64,000 bases of DNA. Origin: Cladorhizidae sp. MBARI D1340-BT2 (Eukaryota > Porifera > Demospongiae > Poecilosclerida > Cladorhizidae). The position numbers and the translations under genes were made by a program. The stretch is taken from the NCBI GenBank assembly GCA_028752905.1, contig JAQNBH010000004.1, positions 38,372,336 to 38,436,335 on the forward strand. Reading direction: 5' to 3'. Shown one piece after another: positions 34,401 to 46,283 of the stretch. The notes under the pieces were generated by a model. That model saw only the letters and a list, made by a program, of their open reading frames with translations. It had not been told where the DNA came from and made no database searches. Every line of letters begins with the position of its first letter. Positions within the stretch are counted from its first letter, which is position 1.

Positions 34401-36430
34401 ATCTCTTAAAATGAAATTATTAAAAAAGCAAGAAAATGAATTTATTTAGCTAATAATTTTATTCTTAGCATGTATAATATGTTGGTGTATACTTATATTA
34501 CTTTAGACTAAAGTAAGTGAGTGTGATTGTCTTTGCATTCAATTGTCCAAGTACGCAATATCGAATTAAAATTGTTTAATTATGTTGCAGAGTGGATGAC
34601 ATTTCACAGATGTCATAAGCTACTGCAATTCAGCCATTCGATTTTATGTTTTCAGTAATTTTAAATGTTATTATGGCTATGCTCACTTCAACTTTTATAC
34701 TAGTACATGCTGAGCATGCCCAAACAAATATTTTATATTTTACTAGTCAGTATTTCTAGATTACTGTTTACTGAGATGGATATTTGAAAAATTATTTAGA
34801 TTTGTCAGAGAGAATATTATACTGATTCCATGATTTAAAAATAAGTTCTATTTTAAAATATAAATTCATTGTTATCATTGATAAGGAAAAAACAGTGTAC
34901 CTGTCCCAAGAAAATTTGCTAAAAAAAATATACCAGGTTGTGCACAGAAATAGTATCGATGTTGAAAGTGTTGGATTCTGGCTTGGTTGATGTGGTCAGA
35001 TAGCTATGATGGCCGAAGCATGGGTTCATGTATAGAAGGGGTTTGATGTCTTCAAAATACAAGATAGGCTCATTGCATTACTAAAGCTGCCTTATATATT
35101 TACAGAATCGGGTTTTTATTACTTACTTGGAATATTGGAAGAAGAGAGTTTGAGTAACATAGTAATTGTGTAGTTGATCAGCTGTTACAATGTTGAGTGG
35201 TACTCCTTTTTTGCACCTTAAAAAGTTATTATGTTATATAATTAAAATCATTGCCTTAGTAGAGTATCAGCTACAACTTCTTTGATGAACTTGGTAACAG
35301 AAATCTACACACATTCTACAAAACAAATAACTGAGATGAATTGGAATCTCAACTGAGAAATAATAAAACACCATGTTAGCTATCTAAATATAGTCAAGAA
35401 ACAACCGTACATGACTATCGAGCTTTATTTACCTCAAATTTATTCTGCAATTGAGAAAGAAGATAACTGTGGTTAGCTATTGGAAAAATTTATTTTTTGG
35501 GTTAGGGATGGACATTTTATAGGTAATTTATATGAGAAAAGGTAAGTAGTAAGACAACTGAGAAATATAAGCAAACTCCATTAATTTATGACCATTAATC
35601 TTCTAGTTAACTACTTAAACACCTCTCCACAGTGCAGTATGGATATATTATTTATAGGTTGCCAAAAATCCTAACAATGATATAGAACAAATAGCACTTA
35701 ACTTCTTCGACTTTGTTGTAGTTAATAGTAGCTCTAATGTAACCAATGAAACAAATATGAATACAATACAGTGATGTTGAAATATTTCAAACACCTCTTA
35801 ATGAAATACTTGCATTCAATTGACACAACTAGAAAAAACATGCCTTTGTTGATAATTTAACTACTATGAAGAACACTCCTTTATTTATAAAAATATTTTT
35901 AGTCCTCTCCAGGGAGTGCTTGTCCATTCCATGATACATAGATCACTCAACATCCAAGTTTATTATAAAGTCGACTTCTGTTATTTCTCGCATCAGATAT
36001 TTGTCATTAAGTTACTAAGAAGCTATTAATTATATATTATATCATAAACAACTACTTTTGTTGTGAGATTTACATGTTCTCAGGGTGCACAGCATTATCT
36101 CAAAGGTATACCAGCATCAAAATTTCTGGTTAAATACTAATTACATAAAGGAATGATTAGTTCAGATACTTTTTATTGTCGTCTATTGCATGCCTATAGG
36201 CGTTCCGGCTGTGAAATGTTTTATAAAGCTGACAATATGACAATAGTAGTGCTGTTGTCATTATGAGTGGTACACCATAGTTAAACACACTGCATATTGT
36301 TGCTGATGTGGAATTATTTATATTAATGTGATAAATATGCAAGGAAAGTTTGTTAGTCTCAGATATTACATCCTAAAACTTTTCTATCTATAAATATCAT
36401 GAATGATACATGGTGGCATTAGCTACTTAC

Positions 36431-36766
36431 TTTCCTGACAGTTCACTCCAGCAACAACCAGATAATAATAATAGTAACATCTTCCATTGAGGTCAAAGGT
36501 ACAGTTAAAAAGGCTGCTCTCAATCCCAACACATCTGACGTCACTCAACCATACCACTTCAGTATCACTAGGATAAATCAATACAGTTAGAGTAGTAGCT
36601 CCAGTAGTAGGGTATCCGAGCTGTCTGCATGCAACTTGAGCATCAGCAAGTCCCCATCCAACACCACACACTGTGCCCCAGACATTAATGTGACAGACTT
36701 CTACATGTCCTCTAGTAGTTATCCCTCCTTGCAGTCTGATTGATCCTTGAGTACACATTGATTGAC
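36431..36766 (-). CDS. SRCR domain exon D (3.6-kb array, unit 3)
   Basis: A 336-bp phase 1-1 exon, donor GTAAGT, acceptor ATCAAAG. SRCR motifs are intact ([50 protein letters not shown]). It is two codons longer than B and C: a run of TAT codons gives RCYYYYYLVVAGVNC where B has RCYNFWSDAGVNC. The run sits just before the last cysteine. Confidence 0.9.
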
Positions 36767-38519
36767 CTTTGATTAACATATCAACACCACATAAAAATTA
36801 ATCTTATTAAACACCAATATTATACAGATCCATAATATTCAGAGTTCTAGTTACTATTCATATGCAGGTGTACATATAAGATACTGTGCTCTGTCAGCTT
36901 CATGCCATTGTGAAGCTAGGTTATGTAATACAACATGTCTTTTGTACAATTATTATACAGGCAGGTAGCTATAACTGATGTTGCCTGGAAAGGATATAAT
37001 ATCCAGAAGAGGAGTACAGAATGAGATTGAAGATGTAGACCTTCCCCCCTACCCCACACTCTATATATACCTTAGCCAACAATCTTACTCTCCCAAACCC
37101 TGACTCTAGATTTGTGTTGTTGATTATACCAGATGAGAATTGTGCTGTGGTTGAGCCTGTGTAGTTGAATGTAATAGACCTCTCCATTTTTTGTGTGGAT
37201 AGTGATTTAGAGATGACAAAGAATTGGTGGATTAGAAAGTGAAGTAGTGAAGGATAGGTAGTGCATGAAGCTGTTTACAAGTAGTGGTGGTTGGGAAAGC
37301 TAGTGTTATTTGTTTGGTAATTTCATGATATTGCATTATTTGTGGGTGTGCTATAAATATTTTAAAATGCATGCTCAGGTATATTCTTGAATGAAGTAGC
37401 CGATATTTGTAACCATTTTTGGGGATAATGACTTCCAATTGGAATTAATTACCTAATAAAACTATCTTAGTTCTGTCCCATTGTACCTTCCTACTTCTGT
37501 GGGTGTGCATAAAGGTCACACACAAACTAACAAAATGCACACACATTCTTTTTTAATATTTATTTGAGCCACAAATAGAGTGAGTAAATCAATTACTAGC
37601 TTAAAATATATCTAGTTGCCCTTATAATTATAGTCTAGTAGTACTTAAATATTAATAGATATCGTAGCTTCATGTTGAGCATGCACAAAAATTAGATTTA
37701 GTTGTAACTATGTCTTGTTAATTATCCAATGCAACATTTCCTGTCAATCCCATTGTAAAAGTATACATTCTCCTGCTAAGTTTGAGCCATCTAGCTTGCA
37801 CTGTGACTCTGCATAAAGGACACCTATGCAGATAAACAGATAGACAGACTTAATTTAATTTAATTGATTTGGCAGGTATTTGTGCCTCCTTGCCATTTAA
37901 TTAATTCCTGTGTGCATTTTGTGTCCATTTTAAATTAAAATTATATATAGCAAGAAAATAGACCTTATTTAGGTTAGTTCATGCAAATATTTAGTGTTCT
38001 AACAATCTAATATGCATGTGCATACTTATAAATACCATTGGCCATGCATGGTTGCATCAAAGTAAATAATCAATTGATAGTGTTAATTGTCCATGTACAC
38101 AATATTGAAATTTTAAATCTGTGGCAGAGTGGATGACATCCCATAGCTGTCACAACAATTTGAGCCAATCTGACCAGATCTGAAGATTGAGAGGTTATTA
38201 TGGAAATATTATATTAGGACATTGTCGTAGCTAATTGTTGAATAAATATTTGTAACTTCATCTTATCAAGCTTACTTCACATTTACATTAGTACATGTTA
38301 AGCATGCACAACCAAATAATTTTAGTTAGTGGTTATTATGGCAAGGTTTACCTTACACCTCCATGATTACCACTCAGTGAGGTGGATGCATACAAAAATA
38401 TCTATCAGAGAAAGTTGAACAGTATATCAAGGATTTTAAAAGGATATACTGATTCCAAACTATTTAAAATTCTGTGCAATAATAATAAAACACAGTAGCT
38501 ATACCTGGGCAAAGAATAG

Positions 38520-39949
38520 AAATATGTACCACTGATGGATTGCATAGATTGCACACTATTGAAAGTCTTACTGTGGCTGAATGGAAGTATTTAGGTAGCT
38601 ATGATGGCCAATGCAAAGGTTTATACAGAAGGGAATTTGGTATCTTCAAAATAGATTCATTGAATTACAGCAGTAGCCTTATTTGTTTATAGAATCAGGT
38701 TTTTACTACATAGAATAATTGGAAGCAGTACATTTGAGTTGCATAGTAATCGAGTGCTTGCTCAGCTGTTATATTGTTGAGGGCTGCTTTATAATTTGTT
38801 CTTTTGCACCCTAAAATTATATTCTTGTTGTTAAAAGTAACTGCCTTAGTTGGGATCAGTTGTACAGAAATCTACAAACTGTACAAAACATGCAGCTGAG
38901 ATAGATAAGATTCCCAGCCAATCAAGTGAGAGCTTGTGCAATAAAAAACACCATGTTAGCTAACTGTAGCTACAAGTCTAACAATTATTATCCACCAAGA
39001 ATTTATTCTGAAATCACTAGCATTGGAAAATTAAAATCATTGGTCTCATTTACTAACAATAAAGCTTTTATAAGCAACTTATATGAGAAAGATAAAAGAG
39101 ATAATTATTAAGATATAAAAAGATATAATTATGGATAGATATAACCAAAATTATTTAAGATGAATTTGATCAGGTTTTTTCATGTGCACATAATAACTGA
39201 TATCAGATCATAGGTTACCCAAAAAATCCCAAACTATTATTTACTACATGTTAGCATGGAGTAGCTATGTTGTGGTTAATTTTAGTTGCAAAGCAACCAA
39301 TCACAGATGTGAATTAAAGTGATGCTGTAATATTTCAAACCCCCTTTAAACTATTACTTAGCTACTTCAACTTGGACTGTCATTACAACACTTGACACAA
39401 CCAGCAAGAATTGAAAAAACACAAGAAAATCCTTTTAATGACAATACCAAGAACAATATTTCCGATTACTCAAACTTCTGCATAAAGACTTCATCAGACT
39501 AAGGATCTATGTGTTAAACTCTAAAATTAACAACTCCACTTGAACCTGACTGTTATTGCTAATATCTAACTGAAGTCCTAAAATTTATATTAGGTAGATA
39601 TAATATGACTATGTATGCTCACAAATGAGTGCCTCTATTCTGTCTCCATAGTTAGGTTTATCTTTGTAACCTATGAATATCCCAAAGGTATTGTGCAGCA
39701 CAGCTTCCATCAAGTTATCCAGAGAGAACTTGTCGCAATCATTATATTCTTGGGCAGACCGAATACTTAACTTTACTAGCCAATAAATATTGCCATGAAA
39801 TTTTGCATATTGCAATAGAAATATATAGAGAGTTTTTCAATTCAATATGATCATCGTTTTAAAGTTCATTATACCATACTTCACTTACATAAGAGCTGAT
39901 TAATTGAAGGTATGTTGGAAGGGGGAGCTAATTGTGGCCGAATTAACAA
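38520..39949. other. Diverged partial array unit and flank
   Basis: 38.5-39.4 kb is similar to the start of the 3.6-kb units (for example the TACTTCAACTTGGACTG block at 39363), but no SRCR exon is left. Beyond it nothing is recognised. Confidence 0.4.
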
Positions 39950-40375
39950 TTTATGATAAGCAGATGCAGATGTCACTCACTCCCCAACCTGGAGCTCCTA
40001 GACATGGATGATGAACTATTCTAGACATTCAATGCTAGTAGGAAACTGTCCTGAACTGAGAAGAGGTTGGAGAGCCAGAAATATGCAACAGTCTGGGGTA
40101 GCTGCTTACCTCTCGATGGCAGGCCTAGATACCTCCTCATGACACAGGAAGAGGACCCATTACTGATGGTACTTAGATGTAAGTGTGACCTCACTGAATC
40201 TGCCTTCTTTTTGGGCTGTTGATGTGAAGGTGGACACTACCAGGACAGAAAAAGAAGCTAGAGCTGCTATATAGTCCTACCCTTCTGCTACCGATAGACC
40301 ATCCTCAGGAGCACACTATAGAAGCAGACAACACATTGCATTCCAAGACATTTCTATTGTCTGGGACTAATATAT
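39950..40375 (+). pseudogene. Outer gypsy element, 5' piece before the hAT insertion
   Basis: Degraded coding-like sequence (LSAELRRGWESQKYATVWGS, then LLMTQEEDP in other frames). It is identified as the left part of the outer element because it ends at the hAT target duplication, and integrase sequence of the same strand resumes at the other side (46778). The family assignment of this piece alone is weak. Confidence 0.4.
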
Positions 40376-40559
40376 GAATGTACAGGGGCGGATCTAGGTT
40401 ATTATGATAGGAGGGGGTTGTTTATAAGATCTCCCCCCAAAATAAACCCAAAACACACCCTTTAATTAAACGTCTTATTAGCACATAATTTTTTTTACAA
40501 TCAGAGGTAAGTACAATTGTAAACATTTAATCAAACAAAGAAGCATTAAAGAGTCTTCT

Positions 40560-41155
40560 CGGATATGTCCTTACAAATTTTTGACAAGATTTCATCAGTT
40601 GTAACTCATTCGCCATGGTGAATAGCAATCACTGACAAGTCGGATAAACAGTCGTCAGTCATTGTTGATCGTAAACAGGTTTTGAGCCTTCTCAATAAGG
40701 AAAATGACCTCTCCGCTTCAGCACTCGTAATTGGTAAGGTACATGCAATTATATGAAGCTGGTGGATGTTGGGAAATGAGTCCTTGTTGCAAGCACCAAC
40801 AAGAGCTAAAAGTAATTGTCAGGAAGTACACCACCTTGGATCTCTTTGTTTTGCCAAAGTCGTTTCCATCTTTCAAGCTCATTACAGAGAGATTTAGGGA
40901 AAGGAAGATCGTGTTCCCAATGTAACAAACTTGCTAAGTTCAAATCAGCATCATTAACAGAAGGCATGAGACAGAGAAGCCCTTGAATATCCTTTTATCG
41001 GATGTAAATCTTTCACTCATCTGACTAAGGAAAGAATCTAAGAGAGGAATAGCTATAGTTATCTTGAAGAACTCTTCAGGACTATCGCTAGGAGTATTAC
41101 TCCTATTCCTTTGAAGACTAGTTTTCTTAGGAATACTAGCAGATGACATGTGGTG
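40560..41155 (-). pseudogene. hAT transposase C-terminal part
   Basis: SNTPSDSPEEFFKITIAIPL then LDSFLSQMSERF (minus, 41.1-40.95 kb), and further on LPITSAEAERSFSLLRRLKT and CLRSTMTDD (~40.73-40.65 kb), the hAT dimerisation domain. A frame change separates the two. This is the continuation of the transposase at 44.5-46.3 kb after the gypsy block. Confidence 0.75.
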
Positions 41156-41262
41156 CTGAGTATGCTGATGAGACCTTGAGCCCCATTAGATGCATGGGAC
41201 ACAATAGGCCAGTTAGAGTACCGGTCAACAATGACCAGGTATGACCTTCCCAGGTGGTGAAA

Positions 41263-43842
41263 CTAGTCGGCACATAGGTATTGGAATGGGTAGGCTAGTG
41301 AGACCGGTGTGGTTGGGGGTAGGGCTGCCTGAGATGGAGCCATCCTGTTGCAGCTGCTGCATTCCTGTCTGGTGGTCTTGATGTCCTTGTTAATGCCAGG
41401 CCAATATATTGAGGTCTCTGCCTTTGATGTCATCAATGAGGTCCCCTGGTGGGCTGCATGTAGGGCCATCAGGCAGGTTGGACTTAATGCTGATGGTATC
41501 ACAAGTCGGTCGCCATATACCACTACTCCATCAATGGAGTATAGATTGTGTCTGATGCTATGGAATACCCGGATATTGTGGGGGATGAGGAGTCTGTCCT
41601 CTGGGAAACCCTCCTCGATTGTGGAGAGGAGGAGGCACATGTCTTCGTCAGACGAGGTGGCCGTTTGAACCTGCTCCCAGTCTATGGGCTTGATCGACTC
41701 CAGGTCTGCCATTAGCGAGTCCAAAATTGTGGATTCTACCAATTGTGAGATGGAGTGGTTCTCTGTGGGGATGCCTGCCATCAGTCTAGATGGGATGCGG
41801 GTTGGTGGCTGCTGTGGTTGGTCATCAATCCAGTGGATGTCGTCAGGGAGGGTCATCTTCGCTGGGTGTGGTGGCCCTGAGGGGTATCTGGACAGGGCAT
41901 TTGATATCTTGTTTTTGACCCCAGGGATGTGAATGATGTTGAACCGGTATCTGAGTGTCTTTTCTTTCAGGTTCCTGAGCCGTATGTTGCTGATCTTGTC
42001 CAGTGACCTGTCCCCCAGGATCTTCAGCAGTGGCCAGTGGTCTACTGCGATGGTAAGGTGGGTGCAGCCTAGGCTAGTTTTATCCAGGGCATCGGCGACT
42101 GCTAGGGCCCCCCCTTCTATGGGGGCATACCTAGATTCTGCACCATGGGTGAATCTGCTGCCAACAAGTGTTATCTTCCACCAGAATAGGTCCCTGGATG
42201 GGCAACAACAGTGGTTTTGGAATAACCAGTAGCCAATCCCATCCTTGGACCAGTCTGTTGCCAGGCATGTGGCTCTGCTTTTGTCAAACATTTCTACTCC
42301 TTCGACGATGTCAGCTGAGATGGCTAGTTTGGAGTCTGCAAATGCCTTCTGGTGAGTCTCACTCCATGTAAATTTCTCCGTGGGTTTGAGTAGGTCTCTG
42401 AACGGTTGCATTTCTTTAGTCATGCTGAAGGAGTACGAAACCTGGTTCACGAGCCCAAACCAGGATCTGACATCTGTGATGTTCTTTGGGGTGGGAAAAT
42501 CTGTGATTGCCCTGATGAACTTGCTGCAGGGTTTAACGGTCGACCTGGTAATCTCGAATCCTGCGAATTCAATTTCGGCCTCTGCGAACTTGAACTTGTC
42601 AGGTTTCAGGGTTATTCCGTTTCTACCACAGATGTCCAGCCATTCAGTGGCTTGGTGGTAGCAGTTTGTGATGGAGTCGGACCATAGGAGAGTGTCGTCA
42701 ATGCAATTGGTCTTCCTTGGGATGAGGGATACTATACTGTCGTACCTGCTGGTATAACTGTCTCCGGAGGCTATGTAGCATTGTGGAGTGATGCAGTAGC
42801 GGTATCGACCCCATGGGGTAATGAAAGTGGTATAATGTCTGTCAGCCTGGTGGAGTGGGATGGAGTGATATATCCATTGATTCCAGGCATCAAAGATTGT
42901 TTTCTTGGTCTCTCTGGGGACTGATTGTGCTTGGTGGAAGGGGGAATGGGTGTGGTGAGTTTCCCTGGTGGAATGTTGGTTGAGTGCCTGAAAATCTATC
43001 GTCCTCCTGAGGGAACCATTCTTCTTGGGGCATATGATCATGTGGTGGCACCATGTAGTGGGAGTACCTATAGGTACCTTCTCCAAGACACCTAGATGGA
43101 CGTCCCGGTCGAGGCCTTCCTTCACTTCCTCCTGCCAGTGTATGGGAACTGGTATGGGGTTATGGTGGGCTGTAGATGTAGCGTCTTGATCTATCATGAG
43201 CCGTAGGGGTGGCCCAGACATAAGTGGGAGGCGTTGGTGTGGGCAGGTGTTGAAGGTGCTGCTATTGTAAGCACTCCTGAGGTGGTCTTCCAGCTTCTTC
43301 CTGTTCTCCTCCGTTGCATCGAATGGCAGTGTTTTGGAGAGTGGAGGTGGAGTGGATCTTCTGGGACATTGACAGCTCTTGGTGGTTAGTATAGTTGCGT
43401 TGGCCCTGGGGATGTCCTCTTCTGCTTCCATGGTGGAGATTGCCTCTGTTGGGAACTTCTGTGGGATGTAGCCCAGGTCTGCACAGGCCTCCCTGCTAAG
43501 GTATAGCTTCTTGACGTCTTTGGACACATATACCATCTGTCTGGTAGATAGTGCTGAGCTGGTGTCAGTAAATCTCAGGACGACTGCTCCTAAGATGTGG
43601 AGTTGGCTGTTGTTGGCTGCTCTCATTTGTAGTCTTACAGGGATGAGGTTGTTAGCAGTCAAGCCTAGTTCCTTGAGGATGTGTGTACCTGTGAGGCAGT
43701 TCTGACATCCTGTGTCCTCCATCGCCCATGCAGTGATCTTCCTGTCACCTGTGGCCAAGGTGTGTCCTAGGTGGGCAAAGTCAGTGGTTATTTCGTTTGG
43801 AGCTGTACATGTGGTTGTGGTTTCGATATCCCTTTGGCCCAT
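41263..43842 (-). CDS. Gypsy pol: protease, RT, RNase H, integrase N-terminus
   Basis: An unbroken 859-codon frame. Residues ~40-50 hold MEDTGCQNC, the aspartic protease active site. RT spans ~215-460, with LRRTIDFQALNQHSTRE, FITPWGRYRYCITPQ and the catalytic CIDDTLLW. The thumb has KNITDVRSWFGLVNQV. RNase H has LATDWSKDGIGYWLF. The integrase HHCC zinc finger (HAAHQGTSLMTSK, then CSSCNRM) is near the end. The frame ends in TAG at C-A-D-stop, where related elements have a tyrosine. Integrase core sequence (SYLVIVDRYSNWPIVSHA) goes on past the stop to ~41157. The low damage suggests a younger insert than its neighbours. Confidence 0.85.
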   Translation of the reverse strand: MGQRDIETTTTCTAPNEITTDFAHLGHTLATGDRKITAWAMEDTGCQNCLTGTHILKELGLTANNLIPVRLQMRAANNSQLHILGAVVLRFTDTSSALSTRQMVYVSKDVKKLYLSREACADLGYIPQKFPTEAISTMEAEEDIPRANATILTTKSCQCPRRSTPPPLSKTLPFDATEENRKKLEDHLRSAYNSSTFNTCPHQRLPLMSGPPLRLMIDQDATSTAHHNPIPVPIHWQEEVKEGLDRDVHLGVLEKVPIGTPTTWCHHMIICPKKNGSLRRTIDFQALNQHSTRETHHTHSPFHQAQSVPRETKKTIFDAWNQWIYHSIPLHQADRHYTTFITPWGRYRYCITPQCYIASGDSYTSRYDSIVSLIPRKTNCIDDTLLWSDSITNCYHQATEWLDICGRNGITLKPDKFKFAEAEIEFAGFEITRSTVKPCSKFIRAITDFPTPKNITDVRSWFGLVNQVSYSFSMTKEMQPFRDLLKPTEKFTWSETHQKAFADSKLAISADIVEGVEMFDKSRATCLATDWSKDGIGYWLFQNHCCCPSRDLFWWKITLVGSRFTHGAESRYAPIEGGALAVADALDKTSLGCTHLTIAVDHWPLLKILGDRSLDKISNIRLRNLKEKTLRYRFNIIHIPGVKNKISNALSRYPSGPPHPAKMTLPDDIHWIDDQPQQPPTRIPSRLMAGIPTENHSISQLVESTILDSLMADLESIKPIDWEQVQTATSSDEDMCLLLSTIEEGFPEDRLLIPHNIRVFHSIRHNLYSIDGVVVYGDRLVIPSALSPTCLMALHAAHQGTSLMTSKAETSIYWPGINKDIKTTRQECSSCNRMAPSQAALPPTTPVSLAYPFQYLCAD

Positions 43843-44280
43843 CTGCCGCTAGTCTGGTCGTACGTGTGGTGCTCCATGGCAGTGTTGGGGGTATTGATGC
43901 CACACATGTAATCACTCATGGCATTCTCCTGCTGTGTGTGCCTTTGTCTACATACCTTTTCCAGGTGGTGGGGCTTGCCACAGCCGGCGCATGTGGTCCC
44001 GAATGCTGGGCATTCTGTCCTTCTGATCCTGGTGGGGGCGTTCTTCTCATGGCCCCTTCCTCCACAGTAGGAGCATGCTTCCTCTCTCTGGGGTGGTCTT
44101 ATCCTGGCTGGTCTCCTCTTTATGTCTGGCCTCCTCACCTTCTCTACCCTGGCTGCCTTTTGTTCAGGGCGTGGGCTGACAGCATTGCAGCTGCTAGTGT
44201 GGGTTCTAGGTCTGGTAAGATATACGTACAGCCGGTGAATGGGCACTTTACTTCAGTCAGCGTGATGGTGGGCGCTAATT
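43788..44280 (-). pseudogene. Gypsy gag, internally deleted
   Basis: The start is readable in one frame as TEVKCPFTGCTYILPDLEPT followed by LAAAMLSAHAL. It then changes frame to VEKVRRPDIKRR and the nucleocapsid zinc knuckles CSYCGGRGH and CAGCGKPHHLEKVC. Most of the gag body normally between these parts is missing, so gag cannot function. It overlaps the start of pol by about 55 bases. Confidence 0.7.
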
Positions 44281-44338
44281 TGGGTTAGTCTCCTCTTGGC
44301 CAACTTAGTTTGGGGTCCGTCGAAATGATTTAGCTGCG

Positions 44339-44437
44339 AGTTAATACCAGCATAGATAATAGAGCTATTGCTCATTTGATCAAAGATGCAACTAGGTATA
44401 TTATAGGTTCTTAAGAATAGCAATGCTGGTATTAACT
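44339..44437. repeat. Short element with 14-bp perfect inverted ends
   Basis: AGTTAATACCAGCA at 44339-44352 is exactly inverted at 44424-44437 (TGCTGGTATTAACT), with 71 bases between. It lies at the joint between the gypsy block and the hAT transposase. It could be a tiny MITE or a large stem-loop. No clear target duplication. Confidence 0.5.
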
Positions 44438-44528
44438 GGCAGTATTGATGTTCTGTGCATGCGTACATGTATGGCAATAATGGGTAAAGGGTCATGTATG
44501 AGGATGTGTCTACAGCTAGTGTATAATG

Positions 44529-46283
44529 TTATCTAACTATTGCACAGTATTGTCTATCAATGACAATGCCTACCATTTTGTGAGCATCAAGAATATCTTG
44601 GTCTCTCTTTTGCAACTTAGAAGCTAAAACTTTGACTTCATCAAGGACATTTTTCGTTGCAATGAAAACAGCTATGGTCTGAAAAGAACAAAGAGAAGAT
44701 TTCAACCCTTGTGCTTTTACTTTTGTTTCTTTATCCCACTTCCAGTTCTCATCATCTTCAAGCAGAGCTGGATGATCATCTGGTGACAGAATGGCATCCA
44801 ATAGAGTAACAAGGCACTCATATAGCTCATGAAAAACGTCGAAACATATGTGGCGTTCTACCCAGCATGTTTTGCATAATCCAGGAAGTTTAGAATGGGC
44901 ATGTATGCTTTTAACTGTACGCTCAAAAATGCGTTGCCACTTAGGACTTTTGTTCAGAAACAAGAATGATTCATTTATTACACCAATAAGATTTCTCACT
45001 TCTTGAAGTCTACAAGAAGCAGCAATAGAAAGGTTCAGACAATGAGAGAAGCAATGTGTATAAATAGCTGAAGGAGAATTTTTTTAAATCTGTGCTTGGA
45101 CTCCAGCTTTCTCAGAAGCCATTACTGCAGCTCCATCGTAAGCCTAGCCACAGATTTTTAGATGGGTCTAAATTCACTGAGGGATGTGAAAGAGATTCCA
45201 AGATTTTTTTAGTTATAGTGGGAGCATTTGCTCTTTCAAGACTAACAAAATTGATTAGGCACTCCTTTATTTTTGGTGTTTGTGGTGCAGACAAGTCTAC
45301 ATAACGAAGGCACACAGAAAGGATCTCTTGATTTGCATGTGGGTCGGTGACCTCATCTGCTATGATAGTGAATGGAAGATTATTCACTTTCAAAGGGTCA
45401 CACAATTTCTCTCTCACTTTATTGGCATAGATGTGAATCAGCTGATTTTGAATGTTCTTGCTGGTGTATTTAGCATTTTTGCTAGCAAGATTAAGATGCT
45501 GTTGTAAAGTACTATTTACTTTAGCCAAGAGTTGCAATGTGGCTATAAAGTCATGCTTTCATCTGAAAAGTCAACTTTATTTTCTCCTCTGTGTCCTCTG
45601 AATGGTAAGCCTTGCTTAGCTAAAAACTGAACACAATAAACTATGTGACACAGAATCTCTCTGTTTTCTTCTGCTTGTTCTTGTTTCACTTTTGTGAGAT
45701 GTGAGTCAACTCTGGCACCAGGAGTGAAGTAGTTTGTTTTGAAAAAATCAGCTCTTTCTGTAGCATGCTGATGCATGACAGTCCGCTCATGATTCGTATA
45801 TGGCTTCTGATAGGAGGATAGCACCAACACTCCGGGTATTGTACCTGCGCCGCCACCTCTTTGTCTGTTTGGAGGCTCTGGGAACAGAATACAATAAGAA
45901 CAAATTCCTCCTTCAAGTTTCCTGCTATAGCAAAGCCAGGGAAATTGGTTGAGCCAGTGCATCTGAAACGAAACTGTCCAGGTTTTACCCTGCTTGGTGA
46001 CTGGATGAGACTGAAGGGCTTCAGATGCTGATGGTCTGAAATGTGATGACAGATACTGGAACCGCTTTGAGTCAGGAATGCTACTAGCCAAGTGCCGTAG
46101 GTTATCCAATGAACCATGTGCATCTTTCACAACTATTTCTAAGTCTAGTGTATAACCAGTTACCATGTTGTCATTACCTTCATCTTCTCTACACTTAACT
46201 ATAGAGGTCTGATCAGGTTCAGTGCATATCCTCTTGCTCACTGGTGATTCTTGAGTAAACTCGCCTGATCTGAAATTTGCCAT
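44529..46283 (-). pseudogene. hAT transposase (DUF4371/ZMYM1-like), N-terminal and core parts
   Basis: Three frames in series. 46283-45543 holds TTF-type zinc-finger sequence (WLCYSRKLEGGICSYCILFP) and KTNYFTPGARVDSHL. 45537-45112 holds NAKYTSKNIQNQLIHI and PFTIIADEVTDPHANQEIL (catalytic Asp region). Then YDGAAVMASEKAGVQAQI leads into 44999-44529 with VRNLIGVINESFLFLNKSPK and KLQKRDQDILDAHKMVG. Frameshifts near 45540 and 45110 and a stop near 45085 inactivate it. The C-terminus lies at 40.56-41.15 kb beyond the gypsy insert, and about 35 residues between the parts are lost. Confidence 0.85.

Larger units (their letters stand above)
27666..39400. repeat. Tandem array of ~3.6-kb SRCR units
   Basis: Three units start near 27666, 31371 and 34916, with a more diverged partial fourth from ~38520. 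The SRCR exons they carry end at 29189, 32843 and 36431, i.e. 3654 and 3588 bases apart. Introns are copied with the exons: for example the CTTACTTGGAATATTGG block at 27902, 31583 and 35123 recurs in each unit. Differences between copies are mainly small indels. The array increases the number of SRCR domains in the receptor. Confidence 0.85.
41156..44300 (-). mobile_element. Gypsy gag-pol block inside the hAT element
   Basis: A Ty3/gypsy piece running from the gag start to the first part of the integrase core. It lies between two parts of one transposase, so it entered the hAT element. No LTRs are visible at either edge, and it changes directly into hAT sequence near 41155. Integrase follows RNase H here, unlike the other gypsy remains in the window. 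Confidence 0.75.

Noticed and set aside
39470..39500. Second CTGATGA on the minus strand as another hammerhead
   Set aside because: No GAAAC or stem II follows within the proper distance.
41348..44288. Several plus-strand frames of 80-160 codons
   Set aside because: All are antisense to the open gypsy gag-pol and show no recognisable motifs.
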